Source: Laburnicola sp. R22_1 (lineage: Eukaryota > Ascomycota > Dothideomycetes > Pleosporales > Didymosphaeriaceae). Taken from it: DNA of 64,000 bases. Positions 11,305-23,625 of this stretch are shown here, piece by piece. The stretch is taken from assembly GCA_014281115.1 (NCBI GenBank), contig JACONQ010000005.1, positions 248,001 to 312,000 of the forward strand, written 5' to 3'. How positions within the stretch are numbered: position 1 is the first letter of the stretch; each line of letters opens with the position of its first letter. A program made the translations under genes and the position numbers. The notes beneath the pieces are model-generated. The model ran no database searches and had not been told where the DNA came from. It was given only the letters and a program-made list of their open reading frames with translations.

Positions 11305-13390
11305 TTACGCAGTGGCAGAGACCTGTGGCGTGCTTTTCGTATCCTGCCCTACTGTGACAGCTTCCGGGACAACATCACCAATCGTGGCCGGCTCGGCGGC
11401 AGCGGGCGTCTCCGTCTGCTCCTCGGTGACAGGGGCGGCCTCGGTGGTCTTCTCCTCCTTGGGCTCAGCGGCCTCCTCAACCTTAGGGGCAGGAGTGACC
11501 TCCTTCTCCTTCTTGGGCTTGCCGGCCTTGCTGGCAGCACGGAAAATGCCACCGAAGATGGAACCACGCTTCTTAGCGGGGGTGGTGGTGGTAGACGCCT
11601 CAGCAGCGGCATCCTCCTTGGCCTCCTCTTTGGGAGCTTCAGCGGCAGGCTCTGCAGCCGCGGGAGCAGATACGGCCGGGGTCTCCTCTGCCTTGGGGGT
11701 CTCCTCTGCCTTGGGAAGCTCAGGAGCCTTCTCCGTGGCAGGGGACTTGGCCTTGTCCTTCGATCCGCCGAGGAACTTGCCAAAAGAGAATTGCCTCTCC
11801 TTGTGGGGAGTAGTAGTGGTAGCAGGCTTGGCCTCCTCGACCTTGGCTGCCTCGGTAGTGCTGTCGGCGGCAGCTGTCTGAGCGGCAGCGGGGTCCTCGA
11901 TCTGGGGCGCCTCAGCAGAGACCTCGGTCTCCTTTGCGGGGACAGAGGGGACGAGATCAGCCTCTTTCTTCTCGTGGGTCGGGCTCTTCAACTTCTCGAC
12001 GAAGCTTCCGAACACTGAACTACGCTTTGCCGGCTTGGGCTTCTCTTCGGCCTTCTTCTCCTCCGTCTTCTTCTCCTCGACCGGAGCATCCTCGGTCTTA
12101 GCCGACTCAGCAGCCGGAACTTCAGAGGTGACAGGGGCAGTCGCAGGAGCATCGGCAGAAGCTGGCAACTTGTCAGTCTCAAGCCCAAAACCAGGCAAGG
12201 ATAAATACTCACACTCAGCAGCAGCCTCGGCGGGGGCAGCCGCCTCGTCGTTCTTCTCCTCCTTCTTCTCTTCAAGCTTCTCCTCAGCCTTGTCCTTCTT
12301 TCCGAGAAGACCGCCGAAGAGGGAGCCACGCTTTCCGCGGGAGACGGAACGGCTCTTGCTCTTGGCCGCCTTCTTCTTCTTCTTTTTCTCTTCGTCGGAA
12401 GAGCTGGAAGAGGAAGATCCAACGCGAGCCGGCCCAGCAGCAGTTTCGTCAGCGGGAGCAGCAGCCTCCCCCTCCGCGGACTTGGGCGCAACGTCGGTGC
12501 TCTTCTTCGGGGTAGAGGCAGCGGCTGCGGCTAATGTAGCGGGCTTGCCTGTGGGGCGTGTCAGTGCGTCTGCAGCGCGGGAACAAGCGAATGCAAGGAA
12601 TCATTTCTCGACGCGCCGCATCAAATTATTGTGCGAGGCGACGCGTCTTAGCGAAAACATAGGAACTTACCGAGAGACTCGAGCTGCTCCTTGTACGTCT
12701 CATTGGCAACAATGCTCTCCTTGGACGCCTTGGCCTCCTCCATGGCCTTCTCAACGGCTACGAACCAGCCATTGCGCTCAGCGGAAGTCTGGGCCTCGAA
12801 GGCGTGCTTATGGCCGTGGAGCTTGAAGTGGAAAGCAACGGCGCCATCCTTGGCGAGCTCCGTGGCATCGGCCTGTTCATGTTAGCACCATTGTAGACAA
12901 TGTCGTAATTCTGGGCGTACCAAGTTAAGAACACCAGCGGGTGTGGCCTTCTCATCGGCGTGCTTGACGAAGTAGAGAAGACCCTTGCCGGTAACGCTCG
13001 ACCAGGCGGCGGTTGGATGCGCAACTTCGGCTTTCTCTCCGCGCAGATAGTGGGTGAGGGTGGATGTAGGGACAGGAGCCTCCTCGCCGAACCAAAAGTA
13101 CTTCTTGGAGAAGCGGAACGCGCTGTGCGTCTGTCAGCTCGCGTACTGAACGGTGATTGCGGCCAAACCTACTTCTTGAGACCAGGGGCCTTGTAGCCAA
13201 GAGCGCCGCTGTAGATGGGCTCGATGGGCTTCTCCTCCTTCTTCTCCTCGGCGGGAGCGGCGGTCTCAGGCTCCGTCTTGGGCGTCTCCTCTACAGGCGC
13301 AGCGGCGGTCTCGGTCGGCTTCTCCTCGCTCGCGACAGCGGTGGCTGGCGTCGGCTCCTCGACGGGCTTCTGCTCTACGGGGGCGGACAT
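11305..13390 (-). CDS. Meu6-like PH-domain protein with long low-complexity tail
   Basis: A 604-aa protein. Exons (minus): 13390-13173, 13122-12921, 12872-12671, 12548-12213 and 12161-11305; introns 50, 48, 122 and 51 bp. After a Glu/Pro/Ala/Thr-rich start (1-65), residues about 70-190 form the pleckstrin-homology-like domain of fungal Meu6 relatives (AFRFSKKYFWFGEE, LTHYLRGEK, KGLLYFVKH, KLHGHKHAFEAQT). The rest is acidic and Ala/Pro-rich, interrupted by a Ser run plus Lys run (SSSSSSSDEEKKKKK). Short basic-Phe modules recur: KRGSLFGGLLGKK, KRSSVFGSFVEK, RQFSFGKFLGG and KRGSIFGGIFR. Their regular spacing suggests repeated binding or phosphorylation sites. Meu6 was named for meiotic induction in fission yeast; the role here is unknown. 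The opposite strand is open for long stretches only because of composition bias. Confidence 0.85.
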
Positions 13391-16300
13391 GGTTGCGAGA
13401 TGCGGGTGCGGGCAGTAGATGTGCGGGTAGGAAGCGGGCTGGCAGGAGGTGCAGGTGGGCGACGACGGGCGTGGGGATGGAGAGGATGGAGACAAGCTCG
13501 CGGGGCGAATTACAAAAACGTACGGAAAGAAGGGTCTGAGCCGGCAGGTGGCAGGTGCAGGGGAGAAAGCTCTTGGGTGGTCTGGCGAGCAGAGGGTGAG
13601 AGGCAGAGAATGGAGAAGAAGCACGCCACGGCCAAGGGCTGCGAGAGCTTTAAGGTGCGAGGGTGGTTGCTAGGGGCGTCGCAGCAGGGATGGCCAGTGG
13701 TGAACCGAAATTTGTCCCCAGCACGTCCTCCGGCAGCCGCCGCAGACCCACTCGCTGTGCTACGGGCGCCGTCGAATCAACGTGACTGCACTGCTTTATG
13801 CACCGTTCCGGTCCGATGAAACAGACGTGTGCATTCACGTTGGACGACGGCGGCAGCGACAGACGTGGAGGGCAGCCATAAGCCTGCCGCGGCGCCGTCT
13901 GCTACCTAGGAGTCCGTCGAGGACCTAGGTACGGCTGCGCAGACTACCTCGCCGCCGCTGGTCGTATGACCTCTCCGCACCGCTCTCGTTTGTCCAACCT
14001 CGTGTGCATGGAAAATCCACCGCTCTGGGCCACCAGCCCCCGGCACTTTTCTGATCACGTTGGTCCGGCCCCGCAGGCTCTGCACTGTGTATCTGCAAGA
14101 AGGGGCAGGATACCACTGTGCACCCTAATGCATACACTGCCATGACCAGCCCGCCTTAGGCGGCTAGTGGAAAGGTGCAGTGTCGCCTCTGCTTTCTTCC
14201 GCATGTCCCGCTCATCCCTGCGTCCTCGTCCCCACCCACGGCCAGCCTCTGCACAACTCCAGCCTCGACGGTGAAAGAGGCCAGGCGGCCCGAGCGCGCC
14301 GCTAGTCGGCGTTCGGCAAGCGCACCACCCTTAGCCTAGCCTGGCGGCCAATCGCACGCCGCTGACATCGCCGATGCCCGTTTCGACGCACGAGACCCTT
14401 GGACGCCAAAACTGGCCGCCCTCATCACGACGCAGCCTTCAGTTTGGTCTAGCCGACGCCCGTCGATTCCGCCTACACAGTTTCAAACTCTGCAGCGCGC
14501 CAGCTGGCCGACGTGCCCTGACCTCGCATCGCCCGTGCCTATACTTGGGACGCACTGGGGAGCCGCCCTGGAGACATGAGGGCTGCACGACGCTGCACAG
14601 TTACGAAGACGTCTCGATTCATCAAGCTTGCGTTGAGCATCGCAAGCCGCCTTTCCGCTTCGAGATGCCGGCGAAGCATGGACGCAGATGCTCACGAACC
14701 TTGGCCGATGCCCATCTAGCGTCCATAGACCTTGTTAGTCTTGCCAGTCAGGCCTCACGTGAAAAGGGGTAACCCGGACCCAACCACACTGTACAGTGTA
14801 GACCTCAAAGGCGGCTGTTGGGCTTGACGGGCCAGCCTGCCACAAGTCTGATGACACAGCTGTGTCAAATCCACTCGCCGATTCCACGCCTAACCGAACC
14901 ATCAAACACCGACGTCCTCCTCATCTGCACCGTCGCTGCGGCTCACCCGGCTCATCGATAACAACCGCTGGAGATCCCCCTAGAATCTCCAAATCAACCA
15001 ATCTCCGTGCACTCCGCACACCGCCACAGGCCTGCAAGTAAATTCAAGACCTGTCGGCAGCACGGGTCGATACAATGGGGCCCGCTTTGCATCCACCGTG
15101 CATCCTGTTTCATTCCCCTCATGCCATGATAGTCTGGCCAGCCTCCAAAAACAGCCACGTGCTAACTGCACAGTGCACACTCCGAAACCGTGTCGAGATT
15201 CTTCTCCGGCTGCTTGCAAGATTTTCAAAAGTGCATGCCGAGGTGAGAAAAAGGCAATGTTGTTCAAGATTCGCCATGCTCACGAGTCATGTTGTTCTGG
15301 GCTTTGCATCTCCATAATCTTACACCAACCACTTAAGGTTTCCGCTATACGCAGCCCTCCCAATAGTAGTCAGATGCAGGCTTTTCAATACGCTGGCCCC
15401 AAGTCATGAGGAGATGCGGGGCAGGCAGTCGTAGCAAATACGTAGCTGCAGCGGCAATGCTAACGTCGACCACTGGAACTCACCTAGGATTTCCAGCCGT
15501 TCGCTTCTCACCATATCCATTATTCTGGCCTTTTCAAATCGTATCGTGTCCATCTAATCAATCGCAAATCAATCGCAAACAACATCGACATTACGCCTTT
15601 CGTCGCTTCGCAAACCCAAAGTAAACATTCCGCCAATCAATCAATCAACCTGATGAAACGAGCCATGTCCGCCGTCTCGTGCTACTGACATATGGCAGAT
15701 CGAGGGAAGGCAGCGCAGTCGTCGAATTAAGCTCCCGCCTCGCGCGCGAGGAAGTCGCGATTGTTGTTTCCTTCCTCTTATGGCAGAGCATGACGTCGTC
15801 TATCGTTCCCACCCACTCAACCTTTATCAACCTGGGCCATAGTATTATGAGACCTTTCGAGGGGCTTTTAATGAGAACTATTTTCCCTCCTGTGATGTTT
15901 GCCACTCGATGGTGGTGAAAGGTATGGCTACCTAGACGTGCCTTCGTAATTCGGCCACGAACGCAATTAAAGGCGCGAACCGTCTACTGGCATGTGTCTC
16001 CCTCCCTCGTCGCCTTGATCTGCATTGTTCTTCGTGCACACCACTTCTTCTCTCGCTTAGTTTGCTCGTTCCTATGTGAAGATATAGACTATTCCCTACG
16101 TAGCTGGGTAATAGATCTACTTTATCAACAAGCACCCACCTTTCACTAACTGTAAAGCTATCTAATATTCCATGATGTAGCAATTAAAGAAGATGGATGC
16201 GGAGATGATCCTTCTATGCTTCTACATGCATACAAATTCGCCACAGGTATCTTCCGCATACGATACAGCTACACTGCAGGACAAAAGCTTGCGTACAGTA

Positions 16301-17884
16301 CAGTATAGTTTGTTCGAGAGAGTTTCGGGGTGTGGTGCCTGTTTATTCTACGCTTTCAACGTGCGTATGGGTGGGATATAAACTTGGGATGGATGACGAA
16401 CAGGAGAGGGGTTGTGTAATGGTATGCACTAATGATTTTAAAGTTGTTATCGGGTTGTCAAGTCTCTCGTTTTGGCATATTAGTTTTGCAGGGCTTGAAT
16501 ATGGTGGATGGTCTTCTTGGGTTTTGGTTAGGTTTCGTGTTGGTGTTGGTGTTTCCGAACGGGTAGGTGTATTTTTCTTCTTCTTCTTCTTCTTCTTTTT
16601 TATTGTCATGGTTCTGTTTCTAAGCCGGTTTTTTTTTTCATTCAATGAGTAGTAAAGCTCTATATCTTTTGCTTTGATTATGGTAGTAGAAGGTAAACTT
16701 TCTGTCGTCCTACTACAGGTAGAAAGGGAAATGAAACTCATCCCGCACACGCTTTTCTAACAGAGTGTATAGTGACGAACCCTACTTCCTTGCAACTCAC
16801 CCACTTTGCTTCCACTTTTCTAATGTCGGGCATTATCTTCCATCCTCCCTCTTGCACCGCACCGCCCTCTATTAGTAGCTCATGCAATCTATATTCCCAT
16901 CTCCCTATAACAACATCCACCCCGAACAGACAAATCAATCCAGCCATCCATCACTGTCCTTGTAACATAGAGCACCATCATTATTAGAGAGAAGAGCTAA
17001 CAATCTGGGGTTAGTTGATCAATCAGCCCGCAGCTTTTTAAATAGTAATTAAGCATAGAGATAGATATATAGTTCCTGCGCCACTTATACTGAAGATCTT
17101 CGTCGTGTGGAGATTCTAACCAAGTTCGAGTCCGCACCATACACAGAGAGGCGTAAAACAGGGGACACTAAAACCCAGTACCTAGCACACAGTGGTTTCA
17201 TTGTTGTTATATAAAAGCACTTGCAATTTTACACCTAAGACTTAGATACATAGCGTCTATTGTCTTATTTGAAGCACCTATCGATCTCTCGCTTTGAACA
17301 TTCTTTTCCCCAACATCTAGTTGATATTTTTACATAATAAGTCATTTAAAAAGCAAGACGTACAAAGTCCACGAACTTTAGAGCAACCACTAGCACATTC
17401 TATTTCGTTTGTATTATATTACACTCGTCAAGTACTACCTTAGTACCACTAATGAGTAGTATTCCAGTCTACAATGCCCATGTCTTTCCAACCTTGGAAG
17501 GTTACGTCTAATTCGGAAATCTTAACCCGCAGTCCTTGCTTTACGCAACTAAACCATGAACTTATTCAAGTACCTACGAAGAAAATATATATATACTGTA
17601 CATGTTCTTTATGCACGCATTCATAAAGACAAGGATAAAATCGCGATACAAAGGTGTAGTCTAATAGATGGATTGGGCTTAGAAACTGATATGTCAAACG
17701 TTTGAGCTATGGAGATCTATCGGTGCGATTAGATATATCATCACTAAAGTATGTGCTCATGTGGAACATTTAGAATAGCTCAGGTCTCGCCATGTATCTC
17801 GACATTAGTGTGGTCAATTGATTTCATAGCTCTCTACCATTGCCACCACTGCTACCCCCACTGCAACAATACCTACACCACCCC
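13391..17884. other. long gene-free intergenic region
   Basis: About 4.5 kb upstream of the PH-domain gene and downstream of the NmrA-like gene. I see no protein with recognisable features on either strand. GC content falls from about 13.4-15 kb, which is GC-rich, to about 16.5-17.8 kb, which is AT-richer. Simple sequence includes a TTC run near 16573-16600. A 132-codon plus-strand frame at 14374 is taken as chance. A tRNA-like B-box (GTTCGAGTCC near 17125) lacks pairing arms. Confidence 0.5.
16571..16600. repeat. (TTC)n microsatellite
   Basis: About eight TTC units flanked by T-rich sequence, in the gene-free region. No function assigned. Confidence 0.85.
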
Positions 17885-19156
17885 TTAAGCGCCTCCCCCC
17901 TTCCCGCTTCCCCAAGCCCTCTCAATAACCTCCTCCACACCCATCGGCTTAACCTGCGGAAACTCGGCATTCCGCGTCCCCACCGAACTGACATCCAAAA
18001 CGCCCTTCACCGCCATGAGCCCAAATTCAGACACCATGGCTCTCATGCCAGGAAATTCGGCTTCGGTGGGTGCACCGGGGGGTTGCTCGAAGAGCGTGGC
18101 TTCGCCTTTTTCGAGGGTAGACATAGAGTCGTAAGTTATGCTCCATTTGGTGCCTGCGTCGGGCTGTTAGCTAATTTGGTCGTTTATGATGACGGGGATG
18201 AATGAAGATAAACGAACAAGCCAAAAAAAACAGAAAAGAAAGAGAAAACATACCAGTAACCCTCTCCGCCACCTCCACCACCTCCCCCCAACTCAATCTC
18301 CCCCCTACAAACGCACTAATCTCCGGCCACTCCCCTTCCTGCTCCAAAATCGCCCCAATATACCGTGCCAAATCCGTGGTATGCAAAAACGTCACCTTCT
18401 GCGTGCCATCGCCCGGGATCGCAGCGCGCTGCGCGTCGAAATCAAGCACGTACTTGAACGGCTTCATGTACGTGTGCACGCGCGGGATGCCGTAGTGGTC
18501 GAGCGTCCAGCCGAAGATGATACGTGTGAATTGGAGGTGGGAAGCGCGGAGGGCGGAGGCGGCGTCGAGCCAGAATTTGGCAGCTGGGTGAAAGGTGGCG
18601 ACTCTGCAGGTAGTATTCGATCAGTGACTTGTCCTCTTTAGACGGGAATGCATGAGAATAAGGGGGGTTGCGTTTTTGGGAGAGGGCTGGACGTACTCCG
18701 GCGTGTAGTGTATGCCGTATTCGCTCGGGATGAACTTCTTGACTACGCCGGATTGGATCGCGGCTTCGATGAGGTTCAACTGCGACTGGCTGTTTTCTGG
18801 CGTGCTGAGTATGAGAGCAGAGATGACGACGTCGACTTTGTGCTCGATGAGGAGGGATTTTAGAGCGGCGGGGTCGTCGTAGTTTGCTGCTATGGTGGTT
18901 AGGGAGACGGATCCTACTTGGAGAGAAGACGCCTTTTTTATGTTAGTGCTTGTTTGGCTTATGGGAGGAGATGAGGAGATGAGGAGATGAGGAGATGAGG
19001 AGATGAGGAGATGAGGAGAAATGGTTGGTTAAGGTAGGTACGCACCTTGCGGCTTAGAACGAGCACTTTGTGTTTGCCTTGTTCGACGAGACCGTGGACG
19101 ATGTTTCGGCCAATGCCGCCTGTACCGCCTGCTACTGCTACCGTGTATGAGGACAT
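17885..19156 (-). CDS. NmrA-like / isoflavone-reductase-like NAD(P)-binding protein
   Basis: A 321-aa single-domain protein. Exons (minus): 19156-19046, 18932-18697, 18603-18254 and 18153-17885; introns 113, 93 and 100 bp. The N-terminus TVAVAGGTGGIGRNIV is a Rossmann dinucleotide-binding motif (GGTGGIG), beginning at residue 4. VDVVISALI and KKFIPSEYG follow, as in NmrA and isoflavone-reductase-like proteins of the atypical short-chain dehydrogenase superfamily. No classical YxxxK pair is obvious, so it may be an NAD(P)-sensing regulator or a secondary-metabolite reductase. Substrate unknown. It is cytosolic by default, with no targeting signal. Intron 1 carries an 8-bp tandem repeat. No biosynthetic cluster surrounds it. 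Confidence 0.87.
18971..19018. repeat. 6x 8-bp tandem repeat in intron 1 of the NmrA-like gene
   Basis: Six exact copies of ATGAGGAG (plus strand), with partial units at both sides. Located entirely within the 113-bp first intron, between the donor and the CTAAC branch point. Confidence 0.93.
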
Positions 19157-20685
19157 TGTCGATTATTTGGTTGATGGTTTGAGGGTTAAACTTGAGTGAG
19201 TTTCAACTTGAGTGATGTCGAAGTTGAGGGTCTTGCTTGCACTTCTTTATACGACCACTTGCGCCCATAAAAAGTAATCCCCGCCCATAATACGAGCATA
19301 TTACGTTGGAACCCACCTTGATTACTCAAGCATACAATCGCCAAGTCTCTTGTCTCCCCAAGGCAACCAACCCATACTCGTAAACCTCTTTAAGCGGTAG
19401 GGCAACCACACCCAACTCATTGTAGCTGCGACGCCAATGCGTTAAACATATTTCTTTGTGGTATCGCCTAGCTATTAAATGTGATCCTGGTTCGACTTGG
19501 CGGTGCGATGATTAGATTCATTCATTCATTAATATCCGTTTATAGTCGACCTAACCTTTTACAAATTATAAGACTTTAAGTTAACAGCAAGCACAACTAA
19601 GGTTTAACAGCCAAAGTACGTAATAAAAAAAGGGCGCGATTAGGATTAGCTATAGTAGGAAGCCAAAGTATGACGCGATAATTATAAAAGGCCAATCACA
19701 AAACAGCGAACCATAGGACAGTAACCTTATTCGACTACGGAACTCCGAAGGGCGGCGAAAATAGCCTATCGAAGGGCGGTAACCAGAGAATCGCTGTGGC
19801 GATGATTAGAATAACGTCAACCTTTCAGTAATCGAGAACGAGGCGTCGCGTAATCAGTACTTGGCAGCGTACTTTCTCGTACTTTCTAGTTACATGTACC
19901 ATGTGACTGCTGCCCGTCCACGAGTGTGGTGTATGCAGAGTACCTGTTGTCGGCAAGTAGCAAGACAAGAAGAAGAAGAAGAAAATTCATTTAGCTGTTA
20001 TTTCGCGTCAGCATATAGACGGATTGTGCCACAGTCGCATTTTCTCACCATCACTACATGCAGTCAACCCTATCAATTCGCAGCAAGAATAGCGTGTAGG
20101 TAATACGTAGAATACGTTGAATGTAGCCAGGCGGTTAGTTAGTAAAGGTGCATGCTCAGAAGCAGTCCCCTTACTTGGTCACATAAAATCAGAGGTCCAC
20201 GTTCGCTTCCAACACACCCGAGAGCTACGTCTCCGCGGGTGAGCCTGCACTGTAGTCCTCCTCGCATGTTCCTTCCGCTTCACGAGCTACTTCGAGTATT
20301 TCTGGACCTGTCTCCGCCCTTGCGCGACAACGTCATGTTCACATAAGGAGGAAAACCCCCGGGATGAGCAGTTGTCAACGTAACGGATTTGATGACGGGG
20401 TAGGGGGGGGACGAAGAACAAGGGGCTGGGGAAGTCGCGATCACGTTGAGCATTGCGCGAGGCTCTCTTCATATCAGGCCAAATAACAAAAGAAGTGGCC
20501 GCGCTATAAAAGTATAAAAGCAGCCGCAAATGGACTTTTGTAATTGAACATGGTAGTATGACAGCAATGTCTCCCCTAAGACGCCAGCTCATGCAATGCC
20601 CTGAAGACTTCCTAATCATCATTTCTCCGCTACGGATGTGCTCGTCGGTGGATGGCTTCCAGACCACGTCGTCGCGACGTGCACC
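19157..20685. other. intergenic region with a small AT-rich patch
   Basis: Promoter of the NmrA-like gene plus the 3' side of the next minus-strand gene. From about 19500 to 19830 the DNA is AT-rich with short repeats: GCGATGATTAGA occurs near 19504 and as GGCGATGATTAGA near 19798, and GAAGGGCGG twice near 19747 and 19772. It may be a decayed mobile fragment, but no ends are clear. No gene supported. Confidence 0.4.
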
Positions 20686-21211
20686 TTATGTGCGTGACTT
20701 CTGACCCGAGACATTCTTCGTCTCCTCTTGCAGCTTCTTAATAGTCTCCTCGGACGCTTCCACTTCGCCTCGATCCGCCTTGACCTATGTAGTTGTCAGA
20801 ATACAGCCTGTCTTCTATTCCCCTCAACTTCTGCTCTAGGTAACCAAGGTAGACTTACAATGCTCTCGCTGTCACTCGCAAGCCCCTCCTCCCAGTGTCC
20901 CTTGCCCTCCTCCCGCTTCTTCTGCTGTTCTTCCTTCTTCCGCTGCACCTCGTTCGCACGCCCCTCGTCATCTGCGCACCAATTAACAAACCATCCCAGT
21001 CGATGTTGCGAAAAGGAAGCAGGACTGAAGCAATTGTTGAAAAGAAGGTAGCATTTGAGTAGAGGTGGGATTAAAAGAACGGCAGAGCAAACATACGGAG
21101 ATGCGACTCTTTGCCCGCAGCGCGCACTGTCGAGCTGTGGAAGCCTGCAGTCGCCCGCTGGGAAAGAGCGAATGGCGCACGGCGCGCGGCTAGAGTTCGG
21201 AATGCGGACAT
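20686..21211 (-). CDS. small conserved, probably mitochondrial protein
   Basis: A 108-aa protein. Exons (minus): 21211-21097, 20971-20859 and 20784-20686; introns 125 and 74 bp. The first about 30 residues are Arg/Ala/Ser-rich without acidic residues and end in ATAGFHSSTVRAAGK, a typical mitochondrial presequence. The mature part is highly charged and helical (RANEVQRKKEEQQKKREE), followed by EGKGHWEEGLASDSES and VKADRGEVEASEETIKKL. It superficially resembles the F1-ATPase inhibitor IATP in size and helix content, but I do not see the IATP core, so no function is assigned. It is too short and too split to be obvious from open frames. All junctions are GT-AG and in frame. Confidence 0.75.
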
Positions 21212-21973
21212 GGTGAATGTTCGGTTATTGCGTGTGAGTGTGGGTGCTTGGTGATCGAAGGACGGTTCGATAGTTTCGCAAGAGGGAGCTCTACCGAGTA
21301 GCTACGTGTATTCCCCGAGGTATGTGACGAATATCGTAGACCGGCTGCTAATTCTTTCCGTCGAGATGGCTGAATGTAGTGCGCCGATTTTGTGATGAGT
21401 GGAAGATGGAGAAAGGAGCAATAGCTTGGGTGCAATGGCAATAATGGAATGGGCAAAGAAAACCGATGGGGAGCTCAGGACTGCCTGACAATGACGTCAT
21501 GGTGAATCATTCCGGAATGGCGCCGATGGGAAACCGCTCAATGCTCACGGACGCGCATTGCGAATGGAATCCATCGAATTGGTGGGCTGACCCGAGCTTA
21601 TAAGGTGGATAGTATGTACCGTCACACCCGCTGCCAGGCACGGCAGCAGAACCATGACCGGATGGACAATGGACGAGCATGGTGGCGTCCTCGCGGGCAC
21701 ATGAATAATATCGCTCTCAGCGATCCATCAAGCCACTAGTCTACCAAGGTACTGCTGCAGAAGATGCCTGTCGTAAACATCGTCGTCACTGCTACTCCGA
21801 AGGCTGTGCCCAAATGTGCCGCATCAAGACCACTCAGAATGTGCCTTACTCCAGCGACGGCTTGACAAGCCCCGTATCTCTCTCTACCTCTGCCACTGAC
21901 TTCTGAGCCACCGAACAATCACAACAACTTTTAAAGCACCTATCCTAGCGACTTCCAGTGCCTTGCAACGACC
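21212..21973. other. divergent promoter region
   Basis: A 762-bp region between the minus-strand mitochondrial-type gene and the plus-strand ankyrin gene. TATAA-like elements are not placed convincingly. Nothing else seen. Confidence 0.5.
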
Positions 21974-23625
21974 ATGCAACTTCTCGCCCTCCCCGTAGAA
22001 CTGTTCGAGCTTATACTGCGCGATGCGATCCTCACGAGGGGCCTGAAGCGTGGCTTGCGCCTACGATTAGTGAACAGTGTGTATTCGTTCGTCTCCCTCA
22101 CTAGTCATCGTGCTAATTCCAATAATAATAAGAGGCCTTCGCCAAGGCTGCCATGGATGCTCTGTATACTTTTAAACTTCTCGAGCAACTCCTGAAGCCC
22201 ATTCCCGATGGCTATCGTCCAGATAATGGTCCGAGAGAAATACCGCTATCACTGCGTGGATCATATCTCGCGCATCGGGTACTTGACGAACCACTAAATG
22301 GCAATCCGATTCTTGTTCGTATCAGGCAGGCAGCTGTCGAGATACATAAATCAGACGACCCTGGAATGATCAAGCTACCTACATTTGATGCCTACGTCAA
22401 GCTGCTGTGCTCTTCCATGGACTCGTATTATACCCCAACCGACATCGAAGGCCGCTATGAGAAATGGCCCTACTATACTAGATACTCTCCTACCGCGCGT
22501 TTCATAGAAGTGTTCCGCAAAGGAGATCCTGGAGATGTTGTGACGGATATCCCTTTCGAAAGCTACCTCTACGCTGCAGCGATACGTACGAATTGTGTTT
22601 CTCTCATCCAAGATTGCATCAACAGGGATCCTCGCTTGCTGGACACAACCAGCCGTTGCCGGCGGGGCACCAACCTTATACTGGGTGATTGCTTCATCCT
22701 AGCCGCACAATACGCCAGTACAACCGTGCTAGAATATTTCTTGACAGCTAGCACAAAAACAGTCAATTCTGATTTCCGGCATTTCGTCTTCGTGGAAGCG
22801 GCACAAGCAGGCAGGCTGGACATGGCCTCCTTTCTCTATCACTTCATGTTGGACGAGGTCTCATGGGATTTCCTCCCCTCAGACTATTATCAAAGGAGAG
22901 GGACCATGTGGCTCCGAGGCACTTCCGATCTCGACATGATCAAGTTTGCTGCGACATTATCTCCTGATCCTAATCCGCCTTTAAAAGAGTATGCTCTCGT
23001 CTACGCGCTGCAAGAAGCTGCGGCGGCTGGCCGCCTCGAAACAGTCATGTATCTCGTCCAACACAATGTTCCTGCGACTGGACTTATTGTATTCGAGTAT
23101 AAGTATGGTTTCAACTATACTGATGAATACATGTGGAAAGAGTGGAGCCGCATCCACAAGTCGCGGAGCCATCCGGTTCGCATCGCTGCAGAGGAGGGCC
23201 ACGCTCCCATAGTGAGCTTCCTCCTTCGACACGGGGCTTCTGCTGCAGTAGCCATGTGCAGCGCTGCAAAGCGTGGTCAAGGTCATGTCGTTCAAACTCT
23301 TTTGAACACGTACCCCGCAAGCGAAGACGCCCTTTTGAAGTCAGTCATGGGAGGATACACAACCATAGCTCGAATGTTACTCGAGAAGGGCGCAGATGCA
23401 AATGGGGGCCTCGAGGAGAGAGTCGCATTAGCGGAGGGCTCGACTGTCAAGGAAAAAAGTCCGCTCGTATACGCGATTGAGAAGGAGAATACGACACTCG
23501 TTAAGCTTCTAATCCGACATGGGGCCAGCTTTGGCTTATTGGGGACAGCGGAAGAATGTGCTAAGCAGGCTAAAGATAATGGACTGGAGTCTATGCTAGT
23601 CCTGTTGGAATATTTTGGTATTTGA
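21974..23625 (+). CDS. ankyrin-repeat protein
   Basis: A 531-aa protein. Exons 21974-22076 and 22133-23625, with a 56-bp intron (GTGTGT..AAG). The N-terminus (LLALPVELFELILRDAI) has the leucine-proline pattern of a degenerate F-box or fungal ankyrin leader. The middle contains helix-pair units. The C-terminal about 170 residues are recognisable ankyrin repeats: HPVRIAAEEGHAPIVSFLL, GGYTTIARMLLEKGADANG and SPLVYAIEKENTTLVKLLI. These domains mediate protein-protein contacts; partner and location are unknown. Intron removal gives the continuous LRLRLVNKAFAKAAMDALY. No secretion signal or enzymatic domain is seen. Confidence 0.85.

Noticed and set aside
11144..12826. Long plus-strand frames opposite the PH-domain gene
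   Set aside because: They are Ser/Ala/Gly/Leu shadows of the Glu/Ala/Pro-rich minus-strand coding sequence.
17090..17150. tRNA-like B-box GTTCGAGTCC
   Set aside because: No T-arm pairing, no A-box at the right distance and no acceptor stem.
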